Below, piece after piece: positions 27,632 through 36,131 of a DNA stretch of 64,000 nucleotides. A model generated the notes under the pieces. That model saw nothing but the letters and a program-made list of their open reading frames with translations, searched no databases and had not been told where the DNA came from. Source of the stretch: Chitinophaga nivalis (lineage in GTDB: Bacteria; Bacteroidota; Bacteroidia; Chitinophagales; Chitinophagaceae); contig NZ_JAPDNR010000001.1 in NCBI RefSeq assembly GCF_025989125.1, positions 1,470,301-1,534,300 on the forward strand, given 5' to 3'. The position numbers and the translations under genes are program-made. Positions within the stretch are counted from its first letter, which is position 1. The number at the start of each line of letters is the position of its first letter.

Positions 27632-27751
27632 TCGGTTAGATTTTAGGTGCTACATAATATGCTATTAAGTTTGTATTAATTTACTGGATTAAGGCGCATT
27701 GTTGTATCGCCACTGTAATAAAGCATTAGGGATTTGTCGCGTATCCCCGAT

Positions 27752-27793
27752 AAAAAAGCGCTTTCAAGTTGTGATACTCAAAAGCGCTTTTTT
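27752..27793. terminator. Bidirectional hairpin terminator
   Basis: AAAAAAGCGCTTT (27752-27764) pairs perfectly with AAAGCGCTTTTTT (27781-27793). It has A/T tracts on both sides, so it can end transcripts from either direction. It lies between the stop region of nothing on the plus strand and the gap between the 27875 gene and the sigma gene on the minus strand. Confidence 0.8.
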
Positions 27794-27874
27794 AGTTGAA
27801 TAAAATATCGGGAGATCAACCTATGTCAAACCTATGTTAGGAAACACTGACAACAGTTGTATGAGCTACGGCTA

Positions 27875-29170
27875 TCAACGCACATCTTTCAGATTTACAT
27901 CTACCTTATCACCATCCTTCCGGATAGTAACCTTTAATTCTATTTCAGCAGTGGCTCCGGAAGAGGCGCTGGCAGATTTATAAACGGGATTGGATGATAA
28001 TACGGCTCCGCTCGGATGCATCAGATACGAGGTGCCTGCATGATATTCGTAAGAGTAGCGGTGTGTATATCCAAAAGAGGTAAACAGCAGATATTCACCT
28101 GGCATTAAATTCGTGAATTCGAAATGTCCTTTGTCATCATACACGGTTGTTTTCTTAGCACAGGCGGCCACATTAGGATCGATAGGTACTTCAGGCAGCT
28201 TCCCCCGTTTCCTTATTTTTTTATTCACTTCTTTCCACTCTTCGATATAGTCGGAATTGGGCATAATCACTACAACCGTTCCTCTGGGGGCATATTGGGC
28301 TCTGTTGATATTCACCACGGCTATACCTCCTTTGCGGTGATCTCTTGCAAATGCAGTACCAGTAATGACGCTATTCCCATTCTGTATTTTTTGTAAATTT
28401 TCTTCTTTGTTAAACCTGCTTTCTATCGGCTGATAATCCAGTTCTTCATTTACACAGATTTCTGTTACGCCACCACCTACGGGCATTTCTCTTTGCCATA
28501 TCCGGTGATCTTTTTTATCTATGATGTAGGTGTAGTAGGCGCCGGATGATTCTTCCAATACACTCACCAGCCAGCTTTCGTGACTACCGGTTTTAGGAGA
28601 ACGTTGTATGTAGCTTTTTACCTCTTTTATAATGTAATTAGATAATACGCTGTCCGGGCTGTCGCCATAGTAGAATTCCGGTACAATTGCCTTATAGCCT
28701 ACATCCAGTGGTAATGTGGTAAATAACATTTCAGATACGTTAAAATCCACAAATTTTCCGGCTGGTTTTATTGATATTTGTTTATCCTTACCACCACTCA
28801 GATTATGATATTTACCGGTAATCGGATTACCGAAATTCAGATCCAATGAGTTCTTGAGGCTTTCGGACTTATAACTCACAGGATTGAGGGTTTTGGTTTC
28901 AGCGACAGAAGTTCTTTTTCTAAACCATTTATCCTTTTCGTCTTTGAAGTCGACTATAAGTTTTAGCTCATTCCCCAATATGGTTAAATCGTTCGTATAG
29001 GTTCCCTTTTTAGTCCAGGTTTCCCCTTTTACATAATATATTGTGTACAATGATTTGCCGGATTTCAGACGGGAGGTATTAATATCGGGGCTTCCGGGTG
29101 TAACTATTTTCTGGCCAAAGCTGACAAGTGGCAATAGTAAAAAAAGTATTAATCTTACTGGTCTTTTCAT
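27875..29170 (-). CDS. Secreted protein of unknown function with C-terminal carboxypeptidase-regulatory-like fold
   Basis: 431 residues. A signal peptide (MKRPVRLILFLLLPLVSFGQ) is cleaved before KIVTPG. The first ~230 residues resemble a DUF3108-like beta-sheet repeat that binds hydrophobic ligands (weak similarity by eye). The last part (about 320-430) contains DDKGHFEFTNLMPGEYLL, typical of a CarboxypepD_reg or CNA_B-like beta sandwich. No catalytic motif is seen. It stands alone, and I cannot assign a role. Confidence 0.6.
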   Translation of the reverse strand: MKRPVRLILFLLLPLVSFGQKIVTPGSPDINTSRLKSGKSLYTIYYVKGETWTKKGTYTNDLTILGNELKLIVDFKDEKDKWFRKRTSVAETKTLNPVSYKSESLKNSLDLNFGNPITGKYHNLSGGKDKQISIKPAGKFVDFNVSEMLFTTLPLDVGYKAIVPEFYYGDSPDSVLSNYIIKEVKSYIQRSPKTGSHESWLVSVLEESSGAYYTYIIDKKDHRIWQREMPVGGGVTEICVNEELDYQPIESRFNKEENLQKIQNGNSVITGTAFARDHRKGGIAVVNINRAQYAPRGTVVVIMPNSDYIEEWKEVNKKIRKRGKLPEVPIDPNVAACAKKTTVYDDKGHFEFTNLMPGEYLLFTSFGYTHRYSYEYHAGTSYLMHPSGAVLSSNPVYKSASASSGATAEIELKVTIRKDGDKVDVNLKDVR

Positions 29171-29277
29171 GAATGGCTTTTTTTAAAACAAAGACAAAAA
29201 TAACCACTTTTGCCCTAGTTCAAAATAAAGGCGGAATTTTTACTGCAATTTTTCAGCAGCATTATCTGGCGTGTATG

Positions 29278-30714
29278 CTACACCGTGACCGCCCGTTTCT
29301 GTCGTCCGATACGACGAATCATGCCAGGGAAAATAAAAGCATGAAAGGGCCACATGGCATACCAGTACAGTCTACCGGTAATGCCCCGGGGCCTGAAAAC
29401 AGCTGTCTGGGTCAGTTGCTGACCGGTGATTTCAAAAGATAGCCATGCCTCGCCCGGTAGCTTCATTTCAGCATACAGGAGTAGTTGTTTATTTGCTTTA
29501 TCTGCAAAAATAACCCGCCAGCAATCCAGCACATCGCCAGCAGCAAGCGTAGTATGGGTGGTGCTTGCTCTTCGCATACCTACTCCTCCTGCCAGTTTAT
29601 CGATGAATCCCCGTAAGGTCCATAGCCAGTTAGCGTAGTACCAGCCATTACGGCCGCCGATGGCCCATATTCGTTCAGTCGTTTGCGGTATGTTTGTTAC
29701 CTGTATTTTTCTTACATCTTTAAAACATCCTTCCAGCGGTACCTCTCTGTAATATGGGATACTTTTATCGGGTACCGGACTGGTCATTGTATCCTGCCAG
29801 CTCGACAATACCTGGTTTTGCGCAATTTTGTCGAATGCCAGTGATAGCGCGGTATCATAGGAAAGTAATTTTACTCCCAGCATCGCTGCTAATGAATTGG
29901 GCCGGCATATCATGTCGGTGGTCATACTCCTGGCCAGATTTAGTGCCAGCGGGAATGAGGCGGCCGTAAGCAGATACACCCACCAGGAGGAATAACGGAG
30001 CGTTAGCAGGGGTACTACCCATATCTTGCGGCGTAAGCCACGCACCGCTGCCAGACGCAATAGCATTTCTTTGTAGGTAAGGATATCGGTGCCGCCTATA
30101 TCATAGCATTGCTGATAGGTAGTTGGTAACAATAATACACCTTGTAGTAATTCTACTACATTTCGAATCGCAATTGGCTGACACGTAGTATATACCCAGC
30201 GTGGCACAAACATGACTGGTAATTTCTCTACGAGACCACGCATGATTTCGAAGGAGGTGCTGCCGGAACCGACTATGATACCAGCCCGTAAAGTAGTTAA
30301 GGGGAAAGTGGCCGCAGCTAAAATGTGTTCTACATTTTTCCGTGATTGCAGATGTGCCGACAGATTTGTTTCATTGATAATACCGCCGAGATAAATGACC
30401 TGTTGTACTTTCGTTTGTTGCAACCGCTCCCGGAAATGCAAGGCAGCCGTTTCTTCCATGGCAGAAAAATTACCGGCGGCGGCCATGGAATGTAGCAGGT
30501 AGTAAGCCACATCAATATCCACGGGAATATTTTCAAGCGATGTTTTATCTGAAAAATTTACGGTGATCACCTTTACCTGATAGGGAAGGTATTTGTCTGC
30601 ATTAAACCGTGTCTTATCACGAACACAGCAGATTATTTCATGTCCGTTTTCCAGTAAAACCGGAAGAAGTCTTTGTCCAATATAGCCAGTGGCGCCTGTC
30701 AGCAGGATTTTCAT
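29278..30714 (-). CDS. NAD(P)-binding SDR/NmrA-like protein with DUF2867 C-terminal domain
   Basis: 478 residues. The N-terminal Rossmann domain (ILLTGATGYIGQRLLPVLLENG; GATGYIG binds NAD(P)) is of the atypical SDR type. The C-terminal ~150 residues (GNGW-like RNGWYYANWLWTLRGFIDKLAGGVGMRR, FADKANKQLLLYAEMKLPGEAWLSFEI) match DUF2867. The two-domain protein is widespread in Bacteroidota and related to YlbE/YwnB-like redox sensors. Its substrate is unknown. Two hydrophobic segments near 230-260 might touch the membrane. Confidence 0.85.
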   Translation of the reverse strand: MKILLTGATGYIGQRLLPVLLENGHEIICCVRDKTRFNADKYLPYQVKVITVNFSDKTSLENIPVDIDVAYYLLHSMAAAGNFSAMEETAALHFRERLQQTKVQQVIYLGGIINETNLSAHLQSRKNVEHILAAATFPLTTLRAGIIVGSGSTSFEIMRGLVEKLPVMFVPRWVYTTCQPIAIRNVVELLQGVLLLPTTYQQCYDIGGTDILTYKEMLLRLAAVRGLRRKIWVVPLLTLRYSSWWVYLLTAASFPLALNLARSMTTDMICRPNSLAAMLGVKLLSYDTALSLAFDKIAQNQVLSSWQDTMTSPVPDKSIPYYREVPLEGCFKDVRKIQVTNIPQTTERIWAIGGRNGWYYANWLWTLRGFIDKLAGGVGMRRASTTHTTLAAGDVLDCWRVIFADKANKQLLLYAEMKLPGEAWLSFEITGQQLTQTAVFRPRGITGRLYWYAMWPFHAFIFPGMIRRIGRQKRAVTV

Positions 30715-30846
30715 TTGAAGATATCTGCTGTGTAAAACAAAAAAGTGAGGAACTTGTTTAAAGCAACGAAAGTATCATGGATAAAGAATAATTTATCTGA
30801 CCATTTGATAAAAGATGCGGGAGGCTTGCTACTCCTGACAATGCAA

Positions 30847-31551
30847 CTAATAGATCTTATCTTTCATCCTGTTCATAAAAGCCTCCCGGTAGCTGGATCC
30901 TATGGGGATCACGGCGGTAGTATGTGCCAGATACACCGCGTTGTAATGGATCATGGTAATGTACTGGACAGCGAGTACGAAAGATTTATGTACGCGGATG
31001 AATTTGTCTGTCGGTAGCCGGGATTCCAATTCTTTGAGGGGTAATCTGGAGAGATGTTTGTTTCCTTCACGGGTAAGAAAACAAACATACTGTTTTTGTC
31101 CTTCCACATAGATGATATCTGCTATATTGATGCGTAGCAGTTTCCCTTTTTCATGGGCGTTCACGAAAATATAGTCGTTGTCCGGCCCATGGTTATCTTT
31201 CTGCAGATCCAGCAGTTTGCGGGTGCTTTTAAGAAAACGGGCGAAGGTGACGGGCTTAAGCAAATAATCAATGACATCATGATCAAATCCTTGTATGGCG
31301 TAGTCTTTATAAGCTGTCACCAGTATCACTTTACATCTTCCGTTCAGTAATTGAATAAACTCGATACCTGACATCTCCGGCATTTGTACATCCAGGAAAA
31401 CTACCTCCACTTTTTGTTCAAATGCCAGTTGCAAAGCCTTCACCGGACTAGTGGCGGTACCTACCAGCTCCAGGAAACCGGTTTGTTCGATATGCATAGA
31501 CAATAGCTCAATGGCATGCGGCTCGTCATCTACAATAATACAACGGATCAT
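30847..31551 (-). CDS. LytTR-family response regulator
   Basis: 234 residues. The receiver domain has D8/D9, phospho-acceptor D54 (VVFLDVQMPEMSGIEFI) and K106 in LLKPVTF. The C-terminal LytTR DNA-binding domain (about 130-230) starts with DYIFVNAHEKGKLLRINIADI and includes the TFLTREGNKHL-like strand region and FIRVHKSFVLAVQYI. It follows a LytS-type kinase with a 3-bp gap, so the two form one operon. Such pairs control exopolysaccharide, autolysis or nutrient uptake genes; the target set is not evident here. Confidence 0.93.
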   Translation of the reverse strand: MIRCIIVDDEPHAIELLSMHIEQTGFLELVGTATSPVKALQLAFEQKVEVVFLDVQMPEMSGIEFIQLLNGRCKVILVTAYKDYAIQGFDHDVIDYLLKPVTFARFLKSTRKLLDLQKDNHGPDNDYIFVNAHEKGKLLRINIADIIYVEGQKQYVCFLTREGNKHLSRLPLKELESRLPTDKFIRVHKSFVLAVQYITMIHYNAVYLAHTTAVIPIGSSYREAFMNRMKDKIY

Positions 31552-31554
31552 CTT

Positions 31555-32640
31555 TTATGGATTTATAGTTAACTCGGTCACATAATACTGGTCATCTTCC
31601 ATCGTCTGGAACTGGTGCCTGGAGCCGTATACCAGCTGCAGCCGTTGTCTTACATTCGTCAGGCCAATACCGCTGGATAATTCTTTCACGCTTTTCTTTT
31701 TCTTATTCTGCGTATAGAACCAGAGTTTTTCTTTGGTTACTTGTATTTTTATATCGAGGGGGTTGTGTTCATCGTTTAGTTCTCCATGTTTGAAGGCGTT
31801 TTCCACCAATGTGATCAGTACCAGTGGCGGAATGCGAATATTCAGGTTGTCAATTTTTTCGGTGAAGCGGATCTTTAAATTGTTGTTGAAACGCATCTGG
31901 TTAATCTCAATGACATTTTTCAGGTGTTCCATTTCCGTGACCAGCAATACGACGCCTTCTTTATCGTCGTCCTGTTCAAGGGCATAACGCATGATCTCCG
32001 ATAGCAGGTTCACCGCATGTGCTACTTCCTGATTATGCCGGACTGATTTGGTATAAATGAAATTGAGGCAATTAAATAGGAAATGAGGATTGATCTGATA
32101 TTTGATGGCAGAGAGTTCTGCCATTAGCTTACCTTTTTCCATCTCCCTCAAACGGACCTGCCGGGCCCTTAATTCTATAAATATGGCTACGATCAGACTT
32201 ATCAACAGGATAATGATGCCAATAGATAATTCCCAGAAACTATAGTCATACCTGCTGAGGTGTTGCCGGTCGCCTACTCCCCCTCTGATATCGAATACCC
32301 GGTAAAATTCATAGGTGGTCAATACAATGGCGAAAAGTATCAGCTGCAATAGTTTCGGAAGGACCACCCGGAAGGTGATCCTTTTTGTTTGTATGATGGG
32401 GAGAAATATCCAGTAGATCAGAAAATAATAGATGATCGTACACTTGATAATATCATGTACAATATTGATAACCCAGATATGTGGCGGGCCATAATTTTTA
32501 TAAAGCGCCTCTCTTTCTGTTATGAATACAAGGCAGAACACCAGCGATGCAAAGGCAGTATAACAAATCAGAATGGCCAGCCATCTTACTTTGTATTTAT
32601 GTGGAATTGAAAAGTTACCCTGGATCAATCGCATGGGCAT
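31555..32640 (-). CDS. LytS-type sensor histidine kinase
   Basis: 361 residues. Four TM segments occupy about residues 18-160. The His_kinase domain carries the phospho-accepting His in YQINPHFLFNCLNFIY. The ATP-binding part has PPLVLITLVENAFKHG (N-box) and GIGLTNVRQRLQLVYG. It is co-encoded with the LytTR regulator at 30847-31551. The gene upstream, a WD40/Omp85-like fusion, ends only 19 bp before it on the same strand, so all three could be one transcript. Confidence 0.92.
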   Translation of the reverse strand: MPMRLIQGNFSIPHKYKVRWLAILICYTAFASLVFCLVFITEREALYKNYGPPHIWVINIVHDIIKCTIIYYFLIYWIFLPIIQTKRITFRVVLPKLLQLILFAIVLTTYEFYRVFDIRGGVGDRQHLSRYDYSFWELSIGIIILLISLIVAIFIELRARQVRLREMEKGKLMAELSAIKYQINPHFLFNCLNFIYTKSVRHNQEVAHAVNLLSEIMRYALEQDDDKEGVVLLVTEMEHLKNVIEINQMRFNNNLKIRFTEKIDNLNIRIPPLVLITLVENAFKHGELNDEHNPLDIKIQVTKEKLWFYTQNKKKKSVKELSSGIGLTNVRQRLQLVYGSRHQFQTMEDDQYYVTELTINP

Positions 32641-32658
32641 ATATATTTTCAGCAGTTC

Positions 32659-34686
32659 TTAAAAAGAGGCTCCCAGGCTGGCGAAGAAGCCGAAGTCTCC
32701 TTTGCTTGTCCAGGCCGCATCCATTCGTAATAACAGATGATTCTTAGGATAGAGTTGTTGGCGGAATCCTAATCCATAAACGGCCTTTATGTCGGATTGG
32801 TAGTCATGCAGAAAGTCAGCAGCTCCGTCGGCAGCCCCCGCAAATATAGTGTACCCGAATCTGGGATCAGCTACATTAAAACGGGATCTGTATTCTACCT
32901 GCGCAAAGGCCACCTGCCGGTCGATATAAAGATTCCGGTATATCCCGCGCAGTGCTTTGTCGGCGGTAAAGTATGGCAACATATAAAATGGAGGCTGCCC
33001 ATTCCAGGTAATGTCAGCGGCTCCCTGTACTGCTATCTGACGGCCGTTCGCAGGATTACCCAGGGGGAAATATTTACGGAGGTCCGCTTTTATTTCATGA
33101 TACCGGTAGTCTCCCACATCGGCCAGGCCGTAGTATAGATAGGTGAGTTGCAGGAATGCCCCTTTGGAAGGCGCCAGTATATTATCCCGGCTATCCAGTC
33201 TAAGGCCTGCACCCAGTCCGGCTGTCCAGCCACCTTCGACGCCAGCGGGTATCTTCGTGAGGTCCTTTTCAAACCTGGCGCGTTTGTTATGCCGGATGTC
33301 GTACACAATACCCAGCCCAAGTTGTTGGCCCAACAGCCGGTACACACCTCCGCTGAGCAGGAAATTATCGGCGATATAAGGTTGTTTGTTTTCCCTGCCG
33401 GCATCTTTGCCTATACCAAAGTAATAACTCTTGGCATGTATATTATACTGCAGGTCGGCTGCTATATACCAGCGCTCTTTCAGGTATTTGCTGAGGGAAA
33501 ATTCCAGCAGCCACTGCTTACCACCGAAACCATGGGACGCTGATGCCGTCAGTAACGACGGCCGGTAATAAGGGGAGGTTCCCATGGGTTGTTCGATGGC
33601 GGTAAAGCCCAGCCCCAGTATAAAACCCGCTTCCGGAGAATAACCAATGATAGGCGAAGGAAACACTTCCAGCATGGGCGCCTGGTAGCGATGGAAATGG
33701 AGGTCCCCGCCGGGTATAGTTTGCAGCGCCACCTGCTGCGGAGCAGGCGCGGAAAGACTATCTCCTGGCGTATCGGCGATGCGCAGTGCTCCGTCCTGAT
33801 CCCAGTAAGGAGTACCCTGTACATGATCCCGTTCGGCCAGCAATGTCTTTTCAGTGAGAGACCACACGTATAAGTTACCTTTCTTATCAAGACTAAAGAG
33901 GTATTTGCCGTCGGGCCGGTAACTCAGTGTCTGGATGGGGGCATTGTGTTTCTTGATCTCGACAAGAATGCTGTCATTACGGAGATCCCTTATCTGTATA
34001 ATATTTTTAGTGGTAGTACTGGCATACATCGTAGGGGAAACGGGATCAAATTCCACCAGTTTTTGCGGCGCGCGTTCCCACAGTACCTGTGCTATTTTCA
34101 GGCTTTGGGCATTCATGATTTTGATCTTCCCCAGCACAGAAAACGCGATAAGAGAATCGTTGGCATTGAGGGAGAGATGGGGTGAAACAGCTGTCAGTGT
34201 TTGCTGCCGGCGTTTTTTCCAGGAGCCGGTATCGTACATCACCAGTTTGGAATCTATAAACGATTGTCGTTGTAACAGGTAGGCAGTTGTACCTGCATGA
34301 TTAAACCCGGCAGCTACGGTCCTTAAAGGTAGCTTTGCCTCCTGCTGAAAGGTAGGCAGGTTGAGCTGATAGATATACGTGGATGCTGATTGGCCGGATG
34401 CCAGCAATCGCGTTCCGGAAGGATCGAAGGTCAGGAATGTGGGTGCCTGATGCTCTGGAAGCGAGAGCTGTCCCAGTGGGTAACCGGTGTGAAGTGCGCT
34501 GAACATTACGCCATCTTTCACTGGGTAGGCCATCTGCCTGGCGGAAGGAGTGATGGCTGCTGGCGTTGTTACGATATGCTGGCCACGGAGGGGGCCGGCC
34601 CAGCATAAAATGGACAGGAGGTTAAGCACCAGTTTGGTCGGAGCTGAACGGCCGGGTGAATAGAATGATAAACATCTGTTGATCAT
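32659..34686 (-). CDS. Outer membrane protein: WD40-like propeller fused to an Omp85/D15-type barrel
   Basis: 675 residues from the ATG at 34686; the longer frame from 34716 would bury the signal peptide. After the signal peptide (CWAGPLRGQ end) residues ~30-330 form WD40-like repeats (FDPSGTRLLASGQ; YRPDGKYLFSLDKKGNLYVW). Residues ~340-675 form a beta barrel in the style of the surface antigen (D15/BamA) family, with DSRDNILAPSKGAFLQL, an LRGIYRN motif matching the conserved RGY element, and a C-terminal Phe. No POTRA domain is seen. Surface location is likely, with the propeller either in the periplasm or as a partner module. It sits upstream of LytS/LytTR genes. Function unknown. Confidence 0.75.
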   Translation of the reverse strand: MINRCLSFYSPGRSAPTKLVLNLLSILCWAGPLRGQHIVTTPAAITPSARQMAYPVKDGVMFSALHTGYPLGQLSLPEHQAPTFLTFDPSGTRLLASGQSASTYIYQLNLPTFQQEAKLPLRTVAAGFNHAGTTAYLLQRQSFIDSKLVMYDTGSWKKRRQQTLTAVSPHLSLNANDSLIAFSVLGKIKIMNAQSLKIAQVLWERAPQKLVEFDPVSPTMYASTTTKNIIQIRDLRNDSILVEIKKHNAPIQTLSYRPDGKYLFSLDKKGNLYVWSLTEKTLLAERDHVQGTPYWDQDGALRIADTPGDSLSAPAPQQVALQTIPGGDLHFHRYQAPMLEVFPSPIIGYSPEAGFILGLGFTAIEQPMGTSPYYRPSLLTASASHGFGGKQWLLEFSLSKYLKERWYIAADLQYNIHAKSYYFGIGKDAGRENKQPYIADNFLLSGGVYRLLGQQLGLGIVYDIRHNKRARFEKDLTKIPAGVEGGWTAGLGAGLRLDSRDNILAPSKGAFLQLTYLYYGLADVGDYRYHEIKADLRKYFPLGNPANGRQIAVQGAADITWNGQPPFYMLPYFTADKALRGIYRNLYIDRQVAFAQVEYRSRFNVADPRFGYTIFAGAADGAADFLHDYQSDIKAVYGLGFRQQLYPKNHLLLRMDAAWTSKGDFGFFASLGASF

Positions 34687-35185
34687 ATGAATAAATTTAA
34701 CGGAGGTAGCTGCCATACCAGTGTTGGGAAATGGCGTGCCTCCAGTGCATGGATATCATGTTGGCGGCCCAAAGCTATCTTACAGGAACGTACTATACAA
34801 AAGAATTGAACAAACGGGGGGAGAGATCGTACCAACGGGCTATTTGCCTGCATGAAAAATAAGGGGCGAGCGATACTGTTTAGACACATCGGAAAAGCAT
34901 ATACGCTGTTATATGCATACACTAACGATCAGTGCTGCTGCAGTGAACGAGTTTTGGGCGGAGTGTTAGTGATGAATCATTCGTTATCATTGCTGACTGA
35001 TATCAGGTATATTGAATTTTGGTAAAACAGGAGAAAGTACTTATTTTCTACGTGCTTTTTAGAAAAGACACTCCTGGATTGAAAGCTTTCTCCCCAATCG
35101 TATTTACAATACTATCATAAGAATGATTGCATTAAAACCCATTAAGGGTTTGATTTATATATTGTTAATCCCGAATAATAAAAAA
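34687..35185. other. Intergenic stretch between the barrel gene and higBA
   Basis: About 500 bp between two divergent units. It holds no supported gene; a 79-codon frame at 34683-34922 overlaps the barrel gene start and has no domain. The right end carries the higBA operator and promoter. Confidence 0.45.
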
Positions 35186-35202
35186 GTTCACAAAAAGTGA
35201 AC
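35186..35202. promoter_or_regulatory. Palindromic operator in front of higBA
   Basis: GTTCAC, AAAAA, GTGAAC: a perfect 6-bp inverted repeat 17 bp before the higB start, at the position of a -33 element relative to the -7 box at 35210. The likely ligand is the HigA HTH dimer, as in other autoregulated type II systems. Confidence 0.7.
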
Positions 35203-35209
35203 AAATAAC

Positions 35210-35217
35210 TATCTTTG
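35210..35217 (+). promoter_or_regulatory. Candidate -7 box immediately before higB
   Basis: TATCTTTG matches TAnnTTTG exactly and ends 2 bp before the ATG at 35220. If used, the transcript would be leaderless or nearly so. Confidence 0.5.
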
Positions 35218-35219
35218 TC

Positions 35220-35552
35220 ATGAAAGTTCATCTGATCAGAAAAGAAACCATTGACGCATTTAAAAAGCACAATGCTCAAAGCAGGACCGCATTTGATGAA
35301 TGGGTGATGAAGCTGAAATATGCAGACTGGAATGCGCCGGCAGATATACAGGCTACTTTTCCCAGTACAGATTTATTAGGAAATGGTTCAAATAGGGTGG
35401 TATTTGATATTGGTGGTAATCGGTATAGGATGATTGGGAAATATGCTTTCGGAGACAAACAGGTACATCTTTTTATTTGTTGGATTGGTACCCATGCAGC
35501 GTATGATACACTTTGTGATTTAGGACAACAATACCAGCAAAACAATTATTAA
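35220..35552 (+). CDS. higB: HigB-like mRNA interferase toxin
   Basis: 110 residues, usual length for a HigB of the RelE fold. The N-terminus MKVHLIRKETIDAFKKHNAQ aligns with the family start. NRVVFDIGGNRYRMIGKYAF contains the central strands with the basic residues used for ribosome-dependent mRNA cleavage, and HLFICWIGTHAAYD the last strand. The toxin precedes the antitoxin, the reverse of most type II pairs and normal for HigBA. A palindromic operator and -7 box lie directly upstream. The antitoxin gene follows after 12 bp. Confidence 0.9.
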   Translation: MKVHLIRKETIDAFKKHNAQSRTAFDEWVMKLKYADWNAPADIQATFPSTDLLGNGSNRVVFDIGGNRYRMIGKYAFGDKQVHLFICWIGTHAAYDTLCDLGQQYQQNNY

Positions 35553-35564
35553 AATATACACTAT

Positions 35565-36011
35565 ATGGGAACCCTTAAATATAAAGTAATTACCAGCAAA
35601 AGTCAGTATAAAGCATACTGCGACGCATTGGAACAGCTTGTATTTGCCGGTGCTAAAGACCGGAATACAAAAGATGAGATAGCATTGCTCACGTTACTCA
35701 TTGAAAAATGGGACGATGAACATATCTTAACTACTGCGTCAGATCCGGTTCAATTGCTGCATGCTTTCATGAGGGACCATGACCTGAAAGCTAAAGACCT
35801 GGTAACAATACTTAGCATCAGTAAAGGTTATGTTTCCGATATTTTGCATTACAAAAAAGGGCTTTCCAAAGAAGTGATCAGGAAGCTGGCAGACTATTTT
35901 AAGGTTTCTCAGGAAGCTTTTAATCGTCCTTATAAATTGAAGGGGCCTGATAATTCCCACCTGAAAAATGCTGCAGCTATGTATGCTAAGAAAAGAATGC
36001 CTGTTGCTTAA
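35565..36011 (+). CDS. higA: HigA-like antitoxin with HTH domain
   Basis: 148 residues. The central HTH_XRE-like region (about 60-118; DPVQLLHAFMRDHDLKAKDLVTILSISKGYVSDILHYKKGLSKEVIRKLADYF) would bind the palindrome in front of higB. The N-terminal part (~55 residues) probably contacts the toxin, and a basic tail ends the protein. It is the second gene of the higBA operon, which ends at a hairpin terminator 20 bp downstream. Confidence 0.88.
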   Translation: MGTLKYKVITSKSQYKAYCDALEQLVFAGAKDRNTKDEIALLTLLIEKWDDEHILTTASDPVQLLHAFMRDHDLKAKDLVTILSISKGYVSDILHYKKGLSKEVIRKLADYFKVSQEAFNRPYKLKGPDNSHLKNAAAMYAKKRMPVA

Positions 36012-36030
36012 TAGCTTATTTACAGCTATA

Positions 36031-36062
36031 AAACGACCTTACCGTTTCCTGTAAGGCCGTTT
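36031..36062 (+). terminator. Terminator of higBA
   Basis: AAACGACCTTAC pairs with GTAAGGCCGTTT (one G-U type mismatch), followed by GGGTTTTAT. The CTGTAAGG core is related to the stems after tRNA-Pro and at 21049. Confidence 0.75.
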
Positions 36063-36131
36063 GGGTTTTATATAATGCCTCCCCAATGCTCATTAAGTCG
36101 CTAATCCGGAAGGAGGTATATCGTACAGGCG

